From Omphiscola glabra (Eukaryota; Mollusca; Gastropoda; Lymnaeidae): a DNA stretch of 64,000 bases. How positions within the stretch are numbered: position 1 is the stretch's first letter; each line of letters begins with the position of its first letter. The notes under the pieces were generated by a model. The model searched no databases, had not been told where the DNA came from, and was given only the letters and a program-made list of their open reading frames with translations. The stretch lies in contig OZ024796.1 of the NCBI GenBank assembly GCA_964017045.1, positions 25,235,010-25,299,009 on the forward strand, read 5' to 3'. This document shows positions 32,301 through 44,963 of this stretch, piece by piece. A program made the translations under genes and the position numbers.

Positions 32301-33712
32301 ATGTAATGTTTAGATATTTCAAAACTTGTTTGCGGACAACTTCTGCGCACCGCGAAAAATAACGGAACAACTGTGCTGCCATTTTTTTTTTTGGGGTCTC
32401 AAGTGACTCATGAAAGTGAACTTAGCCTACCCCCCCACTCCACTTTTTTTTTTCAGTGGCCCTTTAAGCATCGGTAAGCTAAAAAACATCTTAACTACAT
32501 TTTTTAGCAAACCGAAATCATCGGGACCTAAACATCACTGTTTACCATCCACTCTGGATCGGTATTAACTTCGAAATAGTCAATTTATAATTTTCCCTTG
32601 GATGTTAGACCTTTTAGCTTGTCATTACACACACCAACCCATCCACAAACACACATACACACACAGACACACATCACCGGACGGAACAAATAAATGTTAC
32701 CATTTTTTGTATCTCACCGGAACGGCTCTCGATAACAAGCCATATAAGAGCATTAATATTCTGTAATCTTAATGTTACAGCCAAATTGTGCAAAACCAAA
32801 CATTGTATAGAATGCCTAGAATGAGTATTTCACACTTTTGCTAGGCATTCCATAGAATGGCTGGATTACACACTTGGCCTGTAAAATTTAAATACATGAT
32901 AAATCTTTTTTTTTTTTTTTGTAACGTATTTCTTGAATACAGAAACCAATACTATATCAAAAATTTAATTTAAGCTTGCTTCCACCTACTATATCTAGAA
33001 CTAGTATCATTTAGGCTAAAATCCTTTGTTTTACTATTATGATTGTAAAATTATGGAAATAACATGACTTGTTAAAATATGGCAATATATAAATTAGGCT
33101 AGCTATTAATGTTTGTTAAAAGACATTAAATAAATAGATAAATATGACTCAACAACATAATAGTAATTACATTTTTATTAGTCCATAATTGAAAAGATCA
33201 AAGGAATAATTTTAAAAAATTAATAGGGAAATGTTTCCATTCTCAAAGTTTTCGTTTCGCAGTACTATTTACCTTAGATTATTACAACATTTATGAGCAA
33301 GATGGTGATATATCAAAATGTGCTTCATAAGTGAGTGATTTGAATAAACCAAGGATTATTAATTTTTTTTTTTTAATTAAAAAAAAAACAATCATATAAA
33401 TATTACCATTCGCCTAGTTGTTTTTTTTTTGTTTGTTTTTTTCAATTTTCCCTTTGCCTTTTTAAAATTGTATTTTTTAAAATATTTGATAAGCAAGTCA
33501 TCATGCAGATGTGTTCGCAGAGTATTTATTATATACTAGCCAAGATGAATAATAAAGTTAAAATTTAAAAGTTGTCTCATTGAAATCGGTTTAAAAATGC
33601 CATAGATGTAGCTTTTTTAAAGTGTCTAACTTTCTGGAAAACGCTAGATTAAATATTCTTGTTTTAAATCCACCGATATTTCAAAACAGACAATGAAGTG
33701 TATTGCTACCAC
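32301..33712. other. AT-rich noncoding sequence
   Basis: Includes a short CA-rich tract near 32620-32672 and a palindromic pair near 32805-32860 (catgtatagaatgcctag-like words around cattccatagaatgg). Poly-T tracts at 32908 and 33362. No genes recognised. Confidence 0.5.
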
Positions 33713-35152
33713 CAAGGGCCGGATTAAGCCATTTTAGTGCCCAAGGCACAAACCCACATGGGTGCCCCCTTCTGCCCGGGGCCCCTGATCTTTCACTGAC
33801 CGTGACCGCTGGTATGTTCAATATTATTCAAAGAAAACAGTTGTTAACAAATATGTTTGTAGTTTGTATTACTATCACTTATATAAAACCTACAATAAAG
33901 TATTTCTGTATTAAAATTAATAGTTAATAAATTTTGAAATAATAATAGACAAAAATACTTTATTTTTTATTAGATGAAAAAATCAAAAAGATATTGTCAT
34001 TTACATTTTAAAGATTTTTTTCCTAGATTTACATCTAGCGAAGTTTTTGAGTATATCGTCAAAGTTAATTTTGAGCAACACATCTGCCTCGATCATAAGC
34101 AGAGATAAGGAATCAAGCCTTTCTTGTTTCATTGTTGATCTATTTGGATTTTTTGTACGTTTCAACTGAGAAAAAGAGTAACCATTAATTTTAAAAATAT
34201 GCGCAAGGCGATTTCAACATTTGGAAAGGCACACTCGATGTTGTCTCTAACTATTACTTTGTATACTTCTCCATGATTGAACGTGTTGTTTTCCGATTTT
34301 GATGCAGGAAACTTGTGACGAATATATGAATGAAACTGTTGTAGTTCAGTACATAAATTATTGTTCAGATCTTTAGGATAAGCATTTATTAGTCTTTCAC
34401 AGCACTGAGATGTTTGTGATAGTGATACATCGACCAAGCAAGAAAATCGAACTTCTACATCATTATATACTTGTCCTCGTCTACTCATTTCTGTCTCAAT
34501 TTTGTCAACAATGGCGTAGAATGCAGATATACGAAATTTGTCTATGGCATTCAGAGATACCTCAGGGGCATCACCATCAATGAGCAATGTCGTTCGTTTA
34601 CGAATAAGGGTCAAAGTTGACTTATAATCTACACCTGGTGTTATTATTTTTGCAGCTTCTTCAAATCTTTCAAATTCATTCCTAGATTTATGCAAGTGAC
34701 CTGCTAGTGAAGAATACAAATCAGCACACGTTTTCAAGTTCACGTGCTCATTTTGTGTCCATTACTATGGGGTTCCCGGACGAATTAATTAATTAATGTT
34801 ATTATTTTAATATTATTTATTGAAAATAATACAAATGGTTTAAAATTTTTAATAAAACTTCCCAAACATTTTTAAAATTCGAATACGACGTCATTATTTA
34901 TTTACAAGCCAAGTGAGTCCGCATGGTCCGCATTTTGCTCATTACCATTTACCAGGCGTTTTTTTTTTTTAATGCGCTGAATGTAAATTTTTATTATAAT
35001 GTATTTCTTCATTTTCACAACACTTGTTCAATTTTCATTTGTTTCTGAGCTTAAATTTGTTCCAAAAACAATTTCTTGAGGACTTGTGGTGCCCCCAAAC
35101 GCTTGGTGCCCAAGGCACGTTCCTTGTTTGCCTAGAGGTTAATCCGGCCCTG
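33713..35152 (-). mobile_element. hAT transposon with ZMYM1-like transposase relic
   Basis: Ends are caagggccggattaagcc on the left and, on the other strand, cagggccggattaacc on the right. Both ends also share tgcccaaggcac internally. The minus strand carries a C-terminal transposase relic (34001-34743). No clear 8-bp duplication was found; the right edge abuts another retrotransposon tail. Confidence 0.85.
34001..34743 (-). pseudogene. hAT transposase C-terminal half, zinc finger MYM-type 1-like
   Basis: The minus-strand frame from about 34743 includes KSRNEFERFEEAAKIITPGV, FRISAFYAIVDKIETEMSRR and CAFPNVEIALRIFLKLMVT. The last is the conserved start of the hAT dimerisation segment. After a frameshift near 34175 it continues with YSFSQLKRTKNPNRSTMKQE and a stretch ending in TAA at 34001-34003, completing the dimerisation domain. 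The N-terminal half, with zinc finger and first catalytic Asp, is missing. Nonfunctional. Confidence 0.88.
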
Positions 35153-35154
35153 GA

Positions 35155-35325
35155 TGGATGGATGATCAAAGGCAGACCTAGGCTTAGATGGATGGATGAT
35201 GTGGATAAAGATCTACAGCAGCTGGGAATCCAAGCAATGGAAAAGAAAAGCATTAGTTACGTCTGAGTGGAAGGAAGCCCAAGCCCCACATGGGCTGTAG
35301 CGCCACAGAGATGGATGGATGGAGG
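35155..35325 (+). pseudogene. LINE 3' terminus, RTE-like
   Basis: Encodes KGRPRLRWMDDVDKDLQQLG, then after a frameshift EWKEAQAPHGL and a stop, ending in (GATG)n. This is the typical C-terminal end and simple-repeat tail of RTE/CR1-like retrotransposons. Strongly 5'-truncated. It starts at the edge of the neighbouring hAT element. Confidence 0.85.
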
Positions 35326-35559
35326 AGTGCTGCTAGATAAAAAAAATTTTGGAAGTATCTTAACACTCTGGCGCTATGGCTATCAGCCAGATGCAGTCAG
35401 ACGTGAGCACGGTGTGACCCTGTTACTATAAATAGCACAAAATAGTAACAGTCACTGACCTGAACGTAACCCCCCCCCCCCTTTTTTACCCTGTGGTCTG
35501 TACATTCTCAGACATGATACTGGTGGAGGTTTCTGTTTATGCACGTGAGTTATTCTCCT

Positions 35560-35722
35560 GACGGTTTCTGTGTGTTAAACATGGGTACTCACGTGACGGT
35601 CTCTGTGTGTAAATGTGGGGCACTCCCGTGGCGGTCTCTGTGTGTAAATCTGGGGTACTCTCGTGGCGGTCTCTGTGTGTAAATCTGGGGTACTCCCGTG
35701 GCGGTCTCTGTGTGTAAATGCG
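35560..35722. repeat. 36-bp minisatellite, 4-5 copies
   Basis: Unit gtgtgtaaatctggggtact followed by cccgtggcggtctct. Reads as a 12-residue repeat (YTQRPPREYP) on the minus strand; probably noncoding. Confidence 0.92.
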
Positions 35723-36454
35723 AGAAAAATCTCTGGAATGTTTTTTAAGTGTACATGTTTTAGGGTACTCGCCACCAGGTGTTACTATTTGCGCAATATG
35801 CTTGACGTGTACACACAGAGTCGCTCGCACACAATACACACACAGAACAACGTCGGCAGTGACTGTTGTGTTGTGTTTATTTAGCACTTAAAAAATTCAG
35901 TCTTTGCACACACAAAAACTGGTTTCGGAAATCTAAATCTCCGCGACCTGCAATTTTCATGCCGAATAATTTCATATGCCCCCCCCCCCCAACCCAGACC
36001 CTCCCCCACCCTCTAATCCCACCTCTGCCTACTTTGACGACTCGGTGATCAATAAAATACGAGCAGTGTTAAATGTAACCAAAAACAGTCGATAACAATT
36101 CTTTTTTAAAAGGGTTGGAGAGGTTTTGGAGGTCACCATGAATTTTCTAATGTAATATAAATCCGTCAGGAAACTGGAGATAAGTATGTTTGGTTTATTT
36201 TTTTTTTTTTTTTTTATTTTTTTATTTTTTTTTTGTTGTTTTTTTAACATATTTGTTTTCCTAATATTTATTGTTGTTAAGTTTCTACTAGGGCAGCGTT
36301 GGTGTTGACCCGGACACCCGGAAGGGCCGAGTATTACAAACACGGAACAGAGCCAGACCCGCAGTCAGTGAAACGGAACTGGGTTCGGGTCTTGAAACAT
36401 GTTTTTTTTTTTAAATACACTTTAAAAATCAAACAATTCCTTTTTTTATTTATT
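35723..36454. other. Noncoding sequence
   Basis: C-rich block near 35980-36030 and long T-tract near 36200-36245. No gene recognised. Confidence 0.5.
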
Positions 36455-37025
36455 AGACGAGTAAATGGCCAGGATTGCGCAGACCACGACAGCACTAAAG
36501 AGGCTCAAGAAAATATGGAACGACAAAAATATAGCCCCCAGCACCAAAATCAGGCTGATGTGCCCATTAATCCTCTCCATTTTCTTATATGCCTGTGAGT
36601 CCTGGACATTAACAGCAGAACTCGAAAGTAAAATACAGGCGATGGAAATGAGATGTTACAGAGGCATTCTTGGAATCTGCTATAGAGACCACATCACCAA
36701 TGAGCAAATAAAAGAAAGGATTCGTCAAGCAATTGGGCAATACAATGACCTGCTGACGTCTGTTAACAAGCGCAAACTTGAGTGGTATGGCCACGTGACA
36801 AAAAAACAAGGGCTCACCTAAGAGATCTTGCAGGGCACTACTAGAGGAGGGAGAAGAAGAGGAAGACAAAGAAAAAGATGGGAAGATAATATCAAAGAAT
36901 GGACGGGATTAAAACTAGGCGATGCTATGCGTAGGGCAGAAGACCGAGAGGAATGGAGAAGAATAGTGTACATGTCATCTGTGGCGCCCCAACGGTCGAA
37001 GGACTACGGGACCTGATGATGATGA
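36455..37025 (+). pseudogene. LINE 3' end, family L1a copy 2 (nearly intact)
   Basis: Same protein region as 29907-30545, with only one in-frame stop (TAA 36819-36821, after KKQGLT). Segments TALKRLKKIWNDKNIAPSTK, LSIFLYACESWTLTAELESK, RKRWEDNIKEWTGLKLGDAM and SSVAPQRSKDYGT are readable, followed by (GATGATG)n. 5'-truncated near 36455. Fewer stops than copy 1 suggest a younger insertion. Confidence 0.93.
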
Positions 37026-37565
37026 TGAGACGAGTAAAAGTAAAATTAAAGCGACCAGCAGCACTCACGCAGTTATCGCAGGCCCGCACCATGCCTGATT
37101 TCGTCATGATAACGTTGATGCATAAGCGATCACTTATGGCTTATGATTCTATACAAGCAGTTTTCACTTCCTGAATTGCAAAATCCTGACCCGTACTCGA
37201 GCTCGCCAAGTATCGTCTCAAAATACTCGATACCCTCGGGAAGAAAAAATAATTCTAATGGTGTGGAAATTGCTTACTTTTGTGATCAGTTAAGTGGCCC
37301 AGAACCAGTGGTTCTTTAAGGTCAGGTCTATCAATTTCATAACAGTGTGCCGAACTCCAATCCACGACCCACCCCCACCCCCTTTTTCAACCCTCCCCGT
37401 CCCAACATTTCCAGCAGCATTTTCCCCCATTAAAACTTATCATTTTAAAAAATGGCGTGTTAAAAACGAACGTCAATCAAACCAGTAAATGTTTACGTAA
37501 CTCGGCCTCGCTTTGATAAGATTATCATTTTTCTTAGAAAACATTTTTAGAACCTTGGCCTAGAG
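37026..37565. other. Noncoding sequence
   Basis: Mixed composition with a C-rich block near 37365-37385. No recognised feature. Confidence 0.5.
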
Positions 37566-37763
37566 CAGCGGTTCTCAGCCTGTGAGTCGCGACCTCTTTG
37601 GGGGTCGCGCGACCCTTTCCCAGGGGTCGCCTAAGACCATCTGAAAACACATATACTCTACAGTTATGAAGTAGAAATAAAAATAATTTTATGGCTGCGG
37701 GGTCGCCACAATATGAGGGACTGTATTAAAGGGTCGCGGCATTTATAAGGTTGAGAACCGCTG
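37566..37763. mobile_element. hAT-type MITE, family 2
   Basis: A 198-bp element, ends cagcggttctcagcctgtga and ggttgagaaccgctg, block ttcccaggggtcgcctaaga. Perfect 8-bp duplication gcctagag at 37558-37565 and 37764-37771. Confidence 0.95.
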
Positions 37764-38944
37764 GCCTAGAGAGTTCGTGGCACAAAACTAAAACTCCCAG
37801 TCGGTAAAGTATCGTTACTCCACGATACTCTCATAATCGAGTACAACGACACTCGTGTCCCCCAACACTGCCTCACTCGTGACGGCTGGCCAAACCACCG
37901 CACATCGCGAGACGCTCAGCCCCGCGAGACGCGCAAGCCACCGCGAGCTCGGAGCCGAGTGAGAAATTAGATACTTTTTATTTTTTATTTTTAGTGAACC
38001 GAAACGGGCCATAAGTTTTTCTACCTCCAATACTACTCCTCCTCTCACGTGAGCTGGGAACACCGTTTTGGATTTCTTTTCCGACCAGAGATTATTTGTG
38101 TGTCCTTTTCGCAGTAGATTTCTGTCGGGCGTAAATTTGTCATGGACTGCTGATTCTATATCAGGTAAGTCTAAGTCTAGATCTACCCAAACTAGCTTGC
38201 TAAATTTTGTTAGTGTTGTAGGTTGTTTTCTTCTTGCCTGATAAAAATTTGGTGTGTCAAAAATGCAAGACATCAATAATTGTAACACATAGCCATGGCC
38301 AAGGCTAATGAGCGAGATAAAATTTGAGACATATAGGCCTACTGCATCGTGGAAGAGATAACATCTGTGACAAGGGATATTCGTAGTAGCATGATGCAAA
38401 CCTGTTGCATTATGACCCAAGTGTTTCAATGGGGACTGTGGCTACTATTGCCATCACTCGCTCGGAAGCATTCCCTCTATAGCTGTTTAACCCTACCTAT
38501 CATTCACTCTATCCATCTGTCAATCTCTCTTCTCCTCTCACTCGTTCTCTCTGCTCTCCTTCAGTCCCCACCTCCCTTTTTCTCTACGATCTCTCTTTCT
38601 CTTTACTCTCTCATTTTCATTCGCTCTATTTCTTTATCCGTCTCTCTTTTTCTCTCTCAAATCCTCTCGTACATTCTCTCTCCTCGCTCTCAATCTCTCT
38701 TTATATATCTCCCTCTATCCATGCCTCTCGTTCTCGCGCACTCTCCCTATTCATGTCTCATGCTTTCTCCCTCTCCCTCCTTCCCCACTCTATCCATGAC
38801 ACAGCAACAAAGAAGTCTTCACGTGTCCACTGATTGTGTTTACTGATTGTTGTCATTGATTCCGACATCATGACGCCATGATTGGAGTAATGGACCATTA
38901 GCGTACCCTGCAGATCTCTTAAACAAGAAAAGAATGGCCACTCA
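37764..38944. other. Noncoding sequence with a CT-rich tract
   Basis: Mixed sequence, then a long CT-rich region at 38455-38800 (tctctctt words) that gives artificial Ser/Leu-rich frames. A minus-strand frame at 37815-38429 has no recognisable domain and no support from splice sites. Confidence 0.5.
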
Positions 38945-39255
38945 TTGATGTGGTTCCATGTCCGTGGATACATTGCAAGTTTGTACAATGTTGATGTAGT
39001 TCCATGTCCTTGGATACATTGTGTGTACAATGTTGATGTCGTTCCATGTCGTTGGATACATTGTGTGTACAATGTTTATGTAGTTCCATTTCCTTGGATA
39101 CATTGTGTGTACAATGTTGATGTAGTTCCATTTCCTTGGATACATTGTGTGTACAATGTTGATCTAGTTCCATGTCCGTGGATACATTGTAAGTTTGTAC
39201 ATTGGATACATTGTAATTTTGCCCAATGTTAATGTAGTGTCCGTGGATACATAGT
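38945..39255. repeat. 42-bp minisatellite, about 7 copies
   Basis: Unit ttccatgtccttggatacat followed by tgtgtgtacaatgttgatgtag. Later copies are shorter and degenerate. Confidence 0.95.
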
Positions 39256-39539
39256 CAGTTTGTACAACATTTCGCCAATTTTTCTGTAGATTACACGTTG
39301 TAATCCAGGTAATGTCTGGATAAGACACCCAAAGGAACTAATACTACCTTGCAAGCGAAGAAAAGTGAGTGTGTGTGTGGGGCCGGATGAGTGTTTGAAA
39401 CGTTTACAGAAAACACCTTAGCTGTATCAAATTTTGAAAAGATCAGAGCTGGTCAGTCCATGCAAGAGAAGCGTTGGGGGGGGGGGGGTGAGGGGGGAGG
39501 AAAAGGGGGGTGTTGTGCTTCACGTGCATACATTTAAGT
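39256..39539. other. Unique sequence with poly-G tract
   Basis: A G-rich run near 39476-39510. No gene or repeat family recognised. Confidence 0.5.
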
Positions 39540-39765
39540 AGAGGCCGTCCAACAAAATGTGTTGGTAATAGAATATGGTTAGTTTCCTTGTGTGTGGCCG
39601 TCCAACAAATTGTGTTGGTAATAGAATAGGGTTAGTTTCCTTGTGCGTGGTCGTCCAACAAATTGTGTTGGCAATAGATTAGGGTTAGTTTCCTTGTGTG
39701 TGGCCGTCCAACACATTGTGTTGGTAATAGAATAGGGTTAGTTTCCTTGTGCGTAATAAACTAAC
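39540..39765. repeat. 54-bp minisatellite, 4 copies
   Basis: Unit includes ccgtccaacaaattgtgttg and atagggttagtttccttgtg. Each unit contains a small inverted repeat, ccaacaaattgtgttgg. Confidence 0.95.
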
Positions 39766-39891
39766 GGTGAAGTGTTCAGCTCTGATGGAGTCGTTATAGA
39801 CCACCGCCAGACACCACTGTGCAATTCTTGTTCGGTCTTTGGAAATGAATGCACTCTGCTTTATAGCAATTTTTTTGGAGCGTGGCATGTC

Positions 39892-40065
39892 TTGTAACAC
39901 TGACTCTCAGCCCTGTGACACTGACTCTCTGTCCTGAAACACCGAGTCTTTGTCCTGCAAACCTGACTCTCTGCCCTGTAACATTGACTCCCTGCCCTGG
40001 AACACTGACTCCTTGCCCCGTAACACTGACTCCTTGCCCCGTAACACTGACTCCTTGCCCACATG
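39892..40065. repeat. 21-bp minisatellite, about 8 copies
   Basis: Unit cctgtaacactgactctctgc with many substitutions; last copies use ccccgtaacactgactcctt. Confidence 0.9.
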
Positions 40066-40860
40066 CTGCTCATAATAGCTCATGCATGTTCTCTCGTCCA
40101 CATATAAACAAGCCGTATGTAACTGTATTAAGACCATCACATTATTACTCATTTTTATAACTTGCTTGGAGAAATCCCACAACTGGACCTGGACCGGACG
40201 CGCGTGGCAACAACAGTAAATCGCATGCTCAAAACATATGACATTTAGCTGTGTCATGAATGACACGGACATTTGAACAAAGAAACAACCCCCCCCCCCC
40301 GACTCACCCTGGAAATAGTTTAATGACACGGGGATCACCAATAACTGTATAATTACCTATATATACTGGTACCAAGTCACTTTGAAAAAAAAAATTAATT
40401 GTATGCACTCCTATATGTTATGTGCGGGGAAAGGCGTAACCACTGGCGTAGATAGGAGGGGCGTGGGTATAAGGGTCCACCCTGGGCGGCAGTTTCTTCT
40501 TACTATCGAGGCGTGGGATTTTTATCGTGGAAGGGGGCCCTCAAAAATCTTGTGCCCGGGTGGCACTATCATTTACCGCGGTAGTTCCACAAACTTTACA
40601 ATACAGTTTATCTTCAAAAACTGATTTTCTTAAAATGTATCCATACAGAGCCTGCGCTCTTCAACACAGTCCTTACTGAGAGTTCCCAGTGCGGATGGAC
40701 ACATAAAGAGGGGTGCTCTCTTTTGAATCGACAGCGCCAAAATTGGTGGAACATTGAAGGGCCATTTGATGACTTTTTCCTTTAAATAGATTTTAGGACA
40801 TCAGAGCGCTGTGAGCACGCTAAAAATAGCATGGACAAGAGCGAAACCTTTTTTTTTTTA
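40066..40860. other. Noncoding sequence with MITE fragment
   Basis: A poly-C run near 40290-40300. From 40444 a one-ended relative of the CAGTGGCGTAGC family (ctggcgtagataggaggggc, later gtgcccgggtggcac). A T-tract at 40851-40859 marks the poly-A end of the next SINE. Confidence 0.6.
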
Positions 40861-41452
40861 TGATATCCGTCCGTCACGATGTGACTATGGTGTGGAAGTC
40901 GCAGGACGAATTCCACAAGGCCTGGGATTATTCCTCTAGGATTATAAGCTGGTTCCCAACAGCCAATCGCCTCTCTCCATGCGCCTGGATAACCCCAAGG
41001 CAGTGGTTCTCAACCTTCCTAATGCCGTGACCCTTAAATACAGTTCCTCAAGTTGTGGCGACCCCCACACACAATTATTTTAGTTGCTACTTCATAACTG
41101 TAGAGTATATGGGTTTTCCGATGGTCTTGCGCAACCCCCGTGAAAGGGTCATTGGACCCCCAAAGGGGTTGAGAACCGCTGCCCCAGGGGAACATCTAGT
41201 GGACGATACAGCTTGGCACCAGTGGCGTCGCAGGAGTTGCGGAATGTTTCATTGTATCAATGTTATCCGCCTTTCGGGACTCCATCTCCGGGTTTGAATT
41301 CAGAGTTGCCTTCTCTTAGATGGGTTGCCATCCAAGGTTAACGAGTCCCATCCACCCGGGGTGCTGGTGGTGTTTTTGCTTGACTTTGTGGGGATTGAAC
41401 TCCAGACCATCAACTTGAGATTTGCTCAGTTTAGACCACCCAGCAACCGAGC
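40851..41452 (-). mobile_element. tRNA-derived SINE, copy B (interrupted by a MITE)
   Basis: On the minus strand a tRNA-like head begins near 41452 (ctcggttgctgggtggtcta), with A-box-like tggtctaaactg and B-box-like gttcaatccc. The body includes gtgccaagctgtatcg, and the element ends in an A-tract (T9 at 40851-40859 on the plus strand). Copy A is 22645-23236. A family 2 MITE is nested at 41001-41181. The internal pol III promoter words and A-tail support a retroposed SINE. Confidence 0.82.
41001..41181. mobile_element. hAT-type MITE, family 2, nested in SINE copy B
   Basis: A 181-bp element in the opposite orientation to the other copies; ends cagtggttctcaaccttcc and ggttgagaaccgctg. Duplication ccccaagg / ccccaggg (7 of 8). 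The empty-site equivalent is visible in SINE copy A. Confidence 0.93.
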
Positions 41453-42354
41453 GCTATAAAAGTACTCAATCATCATCACTAACCCTATGCTACGCCACTT
41501 GGACATAGCTAAAAAAAATATTTCCCAGGCGCCCTTTATCTTTAACCCCAGGGTGATTGTTTTTTTTTTGACTCCACGAGATCGCCAGAGCCGTAATCTT
41601 AAACTGATTCGCTTAGTCTCTAACACAAAAACGCTTCAACGCTCGTCTCAGAGCTATTTCAATTAGTGCGCGTCTTATAATCTTTCCATATCTCTTGTCT
41701 CAAAAATTAACAACATCTTAGCCTAGTCTGTGTCTGTCTTCTTCTAATCTAATGACACTTTGGGTGTGTTGATGATGTCATGTCCTTTCGAAACAAAAAG
41801 AACCCATCGTGGTAAGAAGTACACGCCAAGTGACGGGATATGGAAAAGGGTCGGGGTGGCCAAGTGACGGGATAAGGGGGGGGGGCGCCCACGTGACGGT
41901 GGAATGCGCACGATAGGACAAAATTAATTAGCCCGCCTGACCTGCGCAGCCCGCACGATCACTTACTGCGGTAGTTCCACAAACTTGACAACAAATTGTT
42001 AGTAATAAGGTAGCGAGCAAAGTTGTGACCACCTATTTAACTTAATAATCGAAGGTGATTGACTCCAAAAGTTGATTTTCCCAGAACTTAAGTGTTTTGA
42101 TTTGCAAGCCAAGAAGAATACAGTAAACATATTCCCATAACCACCGGGGGGGGGGGGTGAAACAAAAACAACCTTTTGACAACATGCTTGGAGTACATGT
42201 TCTTTTACCTTAATTGGGACGCCACTGCTAGAGAGTAATACACTACAACTGGCCCTCGTGCAAGACGTGATGAGTAGAAAGGGAGTAGTAGTAAGATCTA
42301 TACGCATATCATGCAGGCATTATATTCATATTAAGACAACTTTACTTTTTCTGT
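41453..42354. other. Noncoding sequence
   Basis: Includes aagtgacgggata words near 41828-41875 and poly-G near 41875-41886 and 42146-42158. No gene recognised. Confidence 0.5.
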
Positions 42355-42705
42355 TAGAAAGATCACCCAAAGCCTCGCTGTTGTAGAAAGATCACCCAAA
42401 GCCTCGCTGTTGTAGAAAGATCACTCAAAGCCTCGCTGTTGTAGAAAGATCACCCAAAGCCTCGCTGTTGTAGAAAGATCACTCAAAGCCTCGCTGTTGT
42501 AGAAAGATCACCCAAAGCCTCGCTGTTGTAGAAAGATCACTCAAAGCCTCGCTGTTGTAGAAAGATCACTCAGAGCCTCGCTGTTGTAGAAAGATCATTC
42601 AAAGCCTCGCTGTTGTAGAAAGATCACTCAGAGCCTCGCTGTTGTAGAAAGATCATTCAAAGCCTCGCTGTTGTAGAAAGATCATTCAAAGCCTCGCTGT
42701 TGACG
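42355..42705. repeat. 29-bp minisatellite, 12 copies
   Basis: Unit gttgtagaaagatcacccaa followed by agcctcgct. Variants acccaaag, actcaaag, actcagag and attcaaag are mixed. Confidence 0.96.
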
Positions 42706-43354
42706 TCGAAGAGGTTATTGGGCTGATTTATAACATGAGTGGCGCATCTTTAAAATGGAGAGAGGAGGTGAGGGGGGGGGCGCAGGAGGAAGGACATAAT
42801 GACAGTAAGAACGAAAAGAGCGATGTCTTTTAAAAGAGATGTATCTTGCTTGTCTCCACATACGTATGAGGAAGAGCCCCGTTGGAAAACACGTACCCGA
42901 GTGCCTTCACCCAAACCCCAATCCGAATCCACAGGATCCGCCGCTGCCGTCTTTATATAACGTGACACCTGAGATAGGTCTGTAAGAACAAAGGCGTTAG
43001 TTGCAGAAGGCGATACAGAAGCACCTCGCGATGATAACGGCTACTCACTTAACGGCGTTTTGCAATAACGGCGCTCTTGAAAGTCCGCCCGCCGTATATC
43101 CTCAAGTAATCTTGCTATACTTTTTAATGTTTTCGCTTTTTTTCTTTCTTTTTTTTTAAAGACGTGATTCGTTTATTAAATTTATTTAAATAAATTCATT
43201 CGACATTGATCCGCGAATTAAATGGTGGGACACACACAAGGATAATAAATGTGTGAGATGAGTGTGAACATACCACAATATGTGTGGTCTTTGTTTTCGA
43301 GAAAAACTTTGAAAGGACACGTTTAAGCTATGGGGCTTTACATTCAATCAGTCG
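42706..43354. other. Noncoding sequence
   Basis: Mixed, then AT-rich; T-tract near 43138-43158. Nothing recognised. Confidence 0.5.
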
Positions 43355-44005
43355 CATGCTGAATTATGTCATATGTCAACGTATCCTCCCTGCTGAATTG
43401 TGTCATATGTCAACGTATCCTCCCTGCTGAATTATGTCATATGTCAACGTATCCTCCCTGCTGAATTATGTCATATCTCAACGTATCCTCCCTGCTGAAT
43501 TATGTCATATCTCAACGTATCCTCCCTGCTGAATTTACCATCTCAAAGCACATTTCCTTGCTGAATTTACCATCTCAGTGTAGCTTCATTGCTGAATTTA
43601 CCATCCCAGCGTATCTTTCCTGCTGAATGTATCATCTCAATGTAGCGCCCTTGCTGAATTTACCATCTCAGTGTAGCTTCCTTGCTGAATTTACCATCTC
43701 AAATTATATTCCCTGCTGAATTTACCATCTCAATGTAGCTTCCTTGCTGAATTTACCATCTCAGTGTATCTTCCCTGCTGAAATTACCATCTCAACGTAT
43801 CTAATTCCATGCTGAATTTACCACATCAAAGTAGCTTCCCTGCTGAGTTTACCATCTCAATATAGCTTCCTTGCTGAATTTACCATCTTAGTGTATCATC
43901 CCTGCTGAATTTACCATCTCAACGTATCTTCCATGCTGAATTTATCACATCAAAGTAGCTTCCCCGCTGAGTTTACCATCTCGGTGTGGCTTCCCTGCTG
44001 AAGTT
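43355..44005. repeat. About 31-bp minisatellite, about 20 degenerate copies
   Basis: Unit core ccctgctgaatttaccatct followed by caacgtatctt. The first five copies instead carry ctgaattatgtcatatgtca. Confidence 0.93.
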
Positions 44006-44175
44006 CTATTCCGCCTCGAGACACTGTTATTTAGTCCAACGGATGTCTCCCATTACCATTGTCAATGTGTGAAACCAGTGATCCGTGACCATCGGAGTCT
44101 ATCTTAAAAAAGAAGGAGAAGAACATGCGTCACGGGTCAGTGACTTGGAATGAAAAAATCGTGAGTCAAGAGCGA

Positions 44176-44255
44176 AGTGTGTAGGGAAGGGGCGTGTGTA
44201 GGGAAGGGGCGTGTGTAGGGAAGGGGCGTGTGTAGGGAAGGGGCGTGGTGTGGGT
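44176..44255. repeat. 17-bp minisatellite, 4-5 copies
   Basis: Unit gtgtgtagggaaggggc; copies almost identical. Confidence 0.93.
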
Positions 44256-44963
44256 TGGAAAAGGGGGGGGGGAATGCTCGTTTAAATTTCTTACACTTGG
44301 TCGGAGCCTCTCAAACAGAACCAAACAGGGATTACCAAACGTGTACTGTCCTGCACAGCTCTTTTTAAAAGTTAAAATTTAGGTCGATACTTTGTATGTT
44401 GATAAAGTAAAGTGTTACAGGTATCGTGTTTACTTTCATTCCTCTTTTCTTGTGAATGAACTTGAGCTGACCCCAAGTTCGACCCCCGTGATTTGCGTGT
44501 GGCGTGGCTAATGCGTAAGACCGTTCTAGAAATGCCTCTGAAACAGGCTATATATACTCCTATCGAGGGATTGAGGATAGGTATTTGCTTTCACGCTTAC
44601 GACAGAGATTGGCTATACGAGACGGAGATTTTTTTACTAAATTTTGCCGTGCGTGTGTATGTTCCTTTTTTCAACATTGTACCTTTTTACAACATTGCAC
44701 CTTTTTACAACATTGTATCTTCTTGAACATTGTACCGGTACAATCCATCATTAAACTGTAGGTCAATAGCTATTAGTTCTAATTCTTTTTTTTATTTTGT
44801 AACTTATCATTAACTTAATACAATTATTAATTGTAATTAGCCCTAGTTTGGGTATCGTTTCTTTATTATTGTATATAATTTATGGTATCGTCTTTTGTTG
44901 TGTATACTGTTTTGCAACGAGCCATATACTTCAATAAGAGATTAAGTTCTCCATAGTGACATA
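44256..44963. other. Noncoding sequence
   Basis: AT-rich; contains repeated ttacaacattg words near 44670-44715. No gene recognised. Confidence 0.5.

Noticed and set aside
37815..38429. 204-codon minus-strand frame as a gene
   Set aside because: No ATG-led protein-like start, no recognisable domain and no supporting splice sites; best treated as chance.
38349..38846. 165-codon Ser/Leu-rich frame
   Set aside because: It translates a CT-rich tract with no splice signals or domain.
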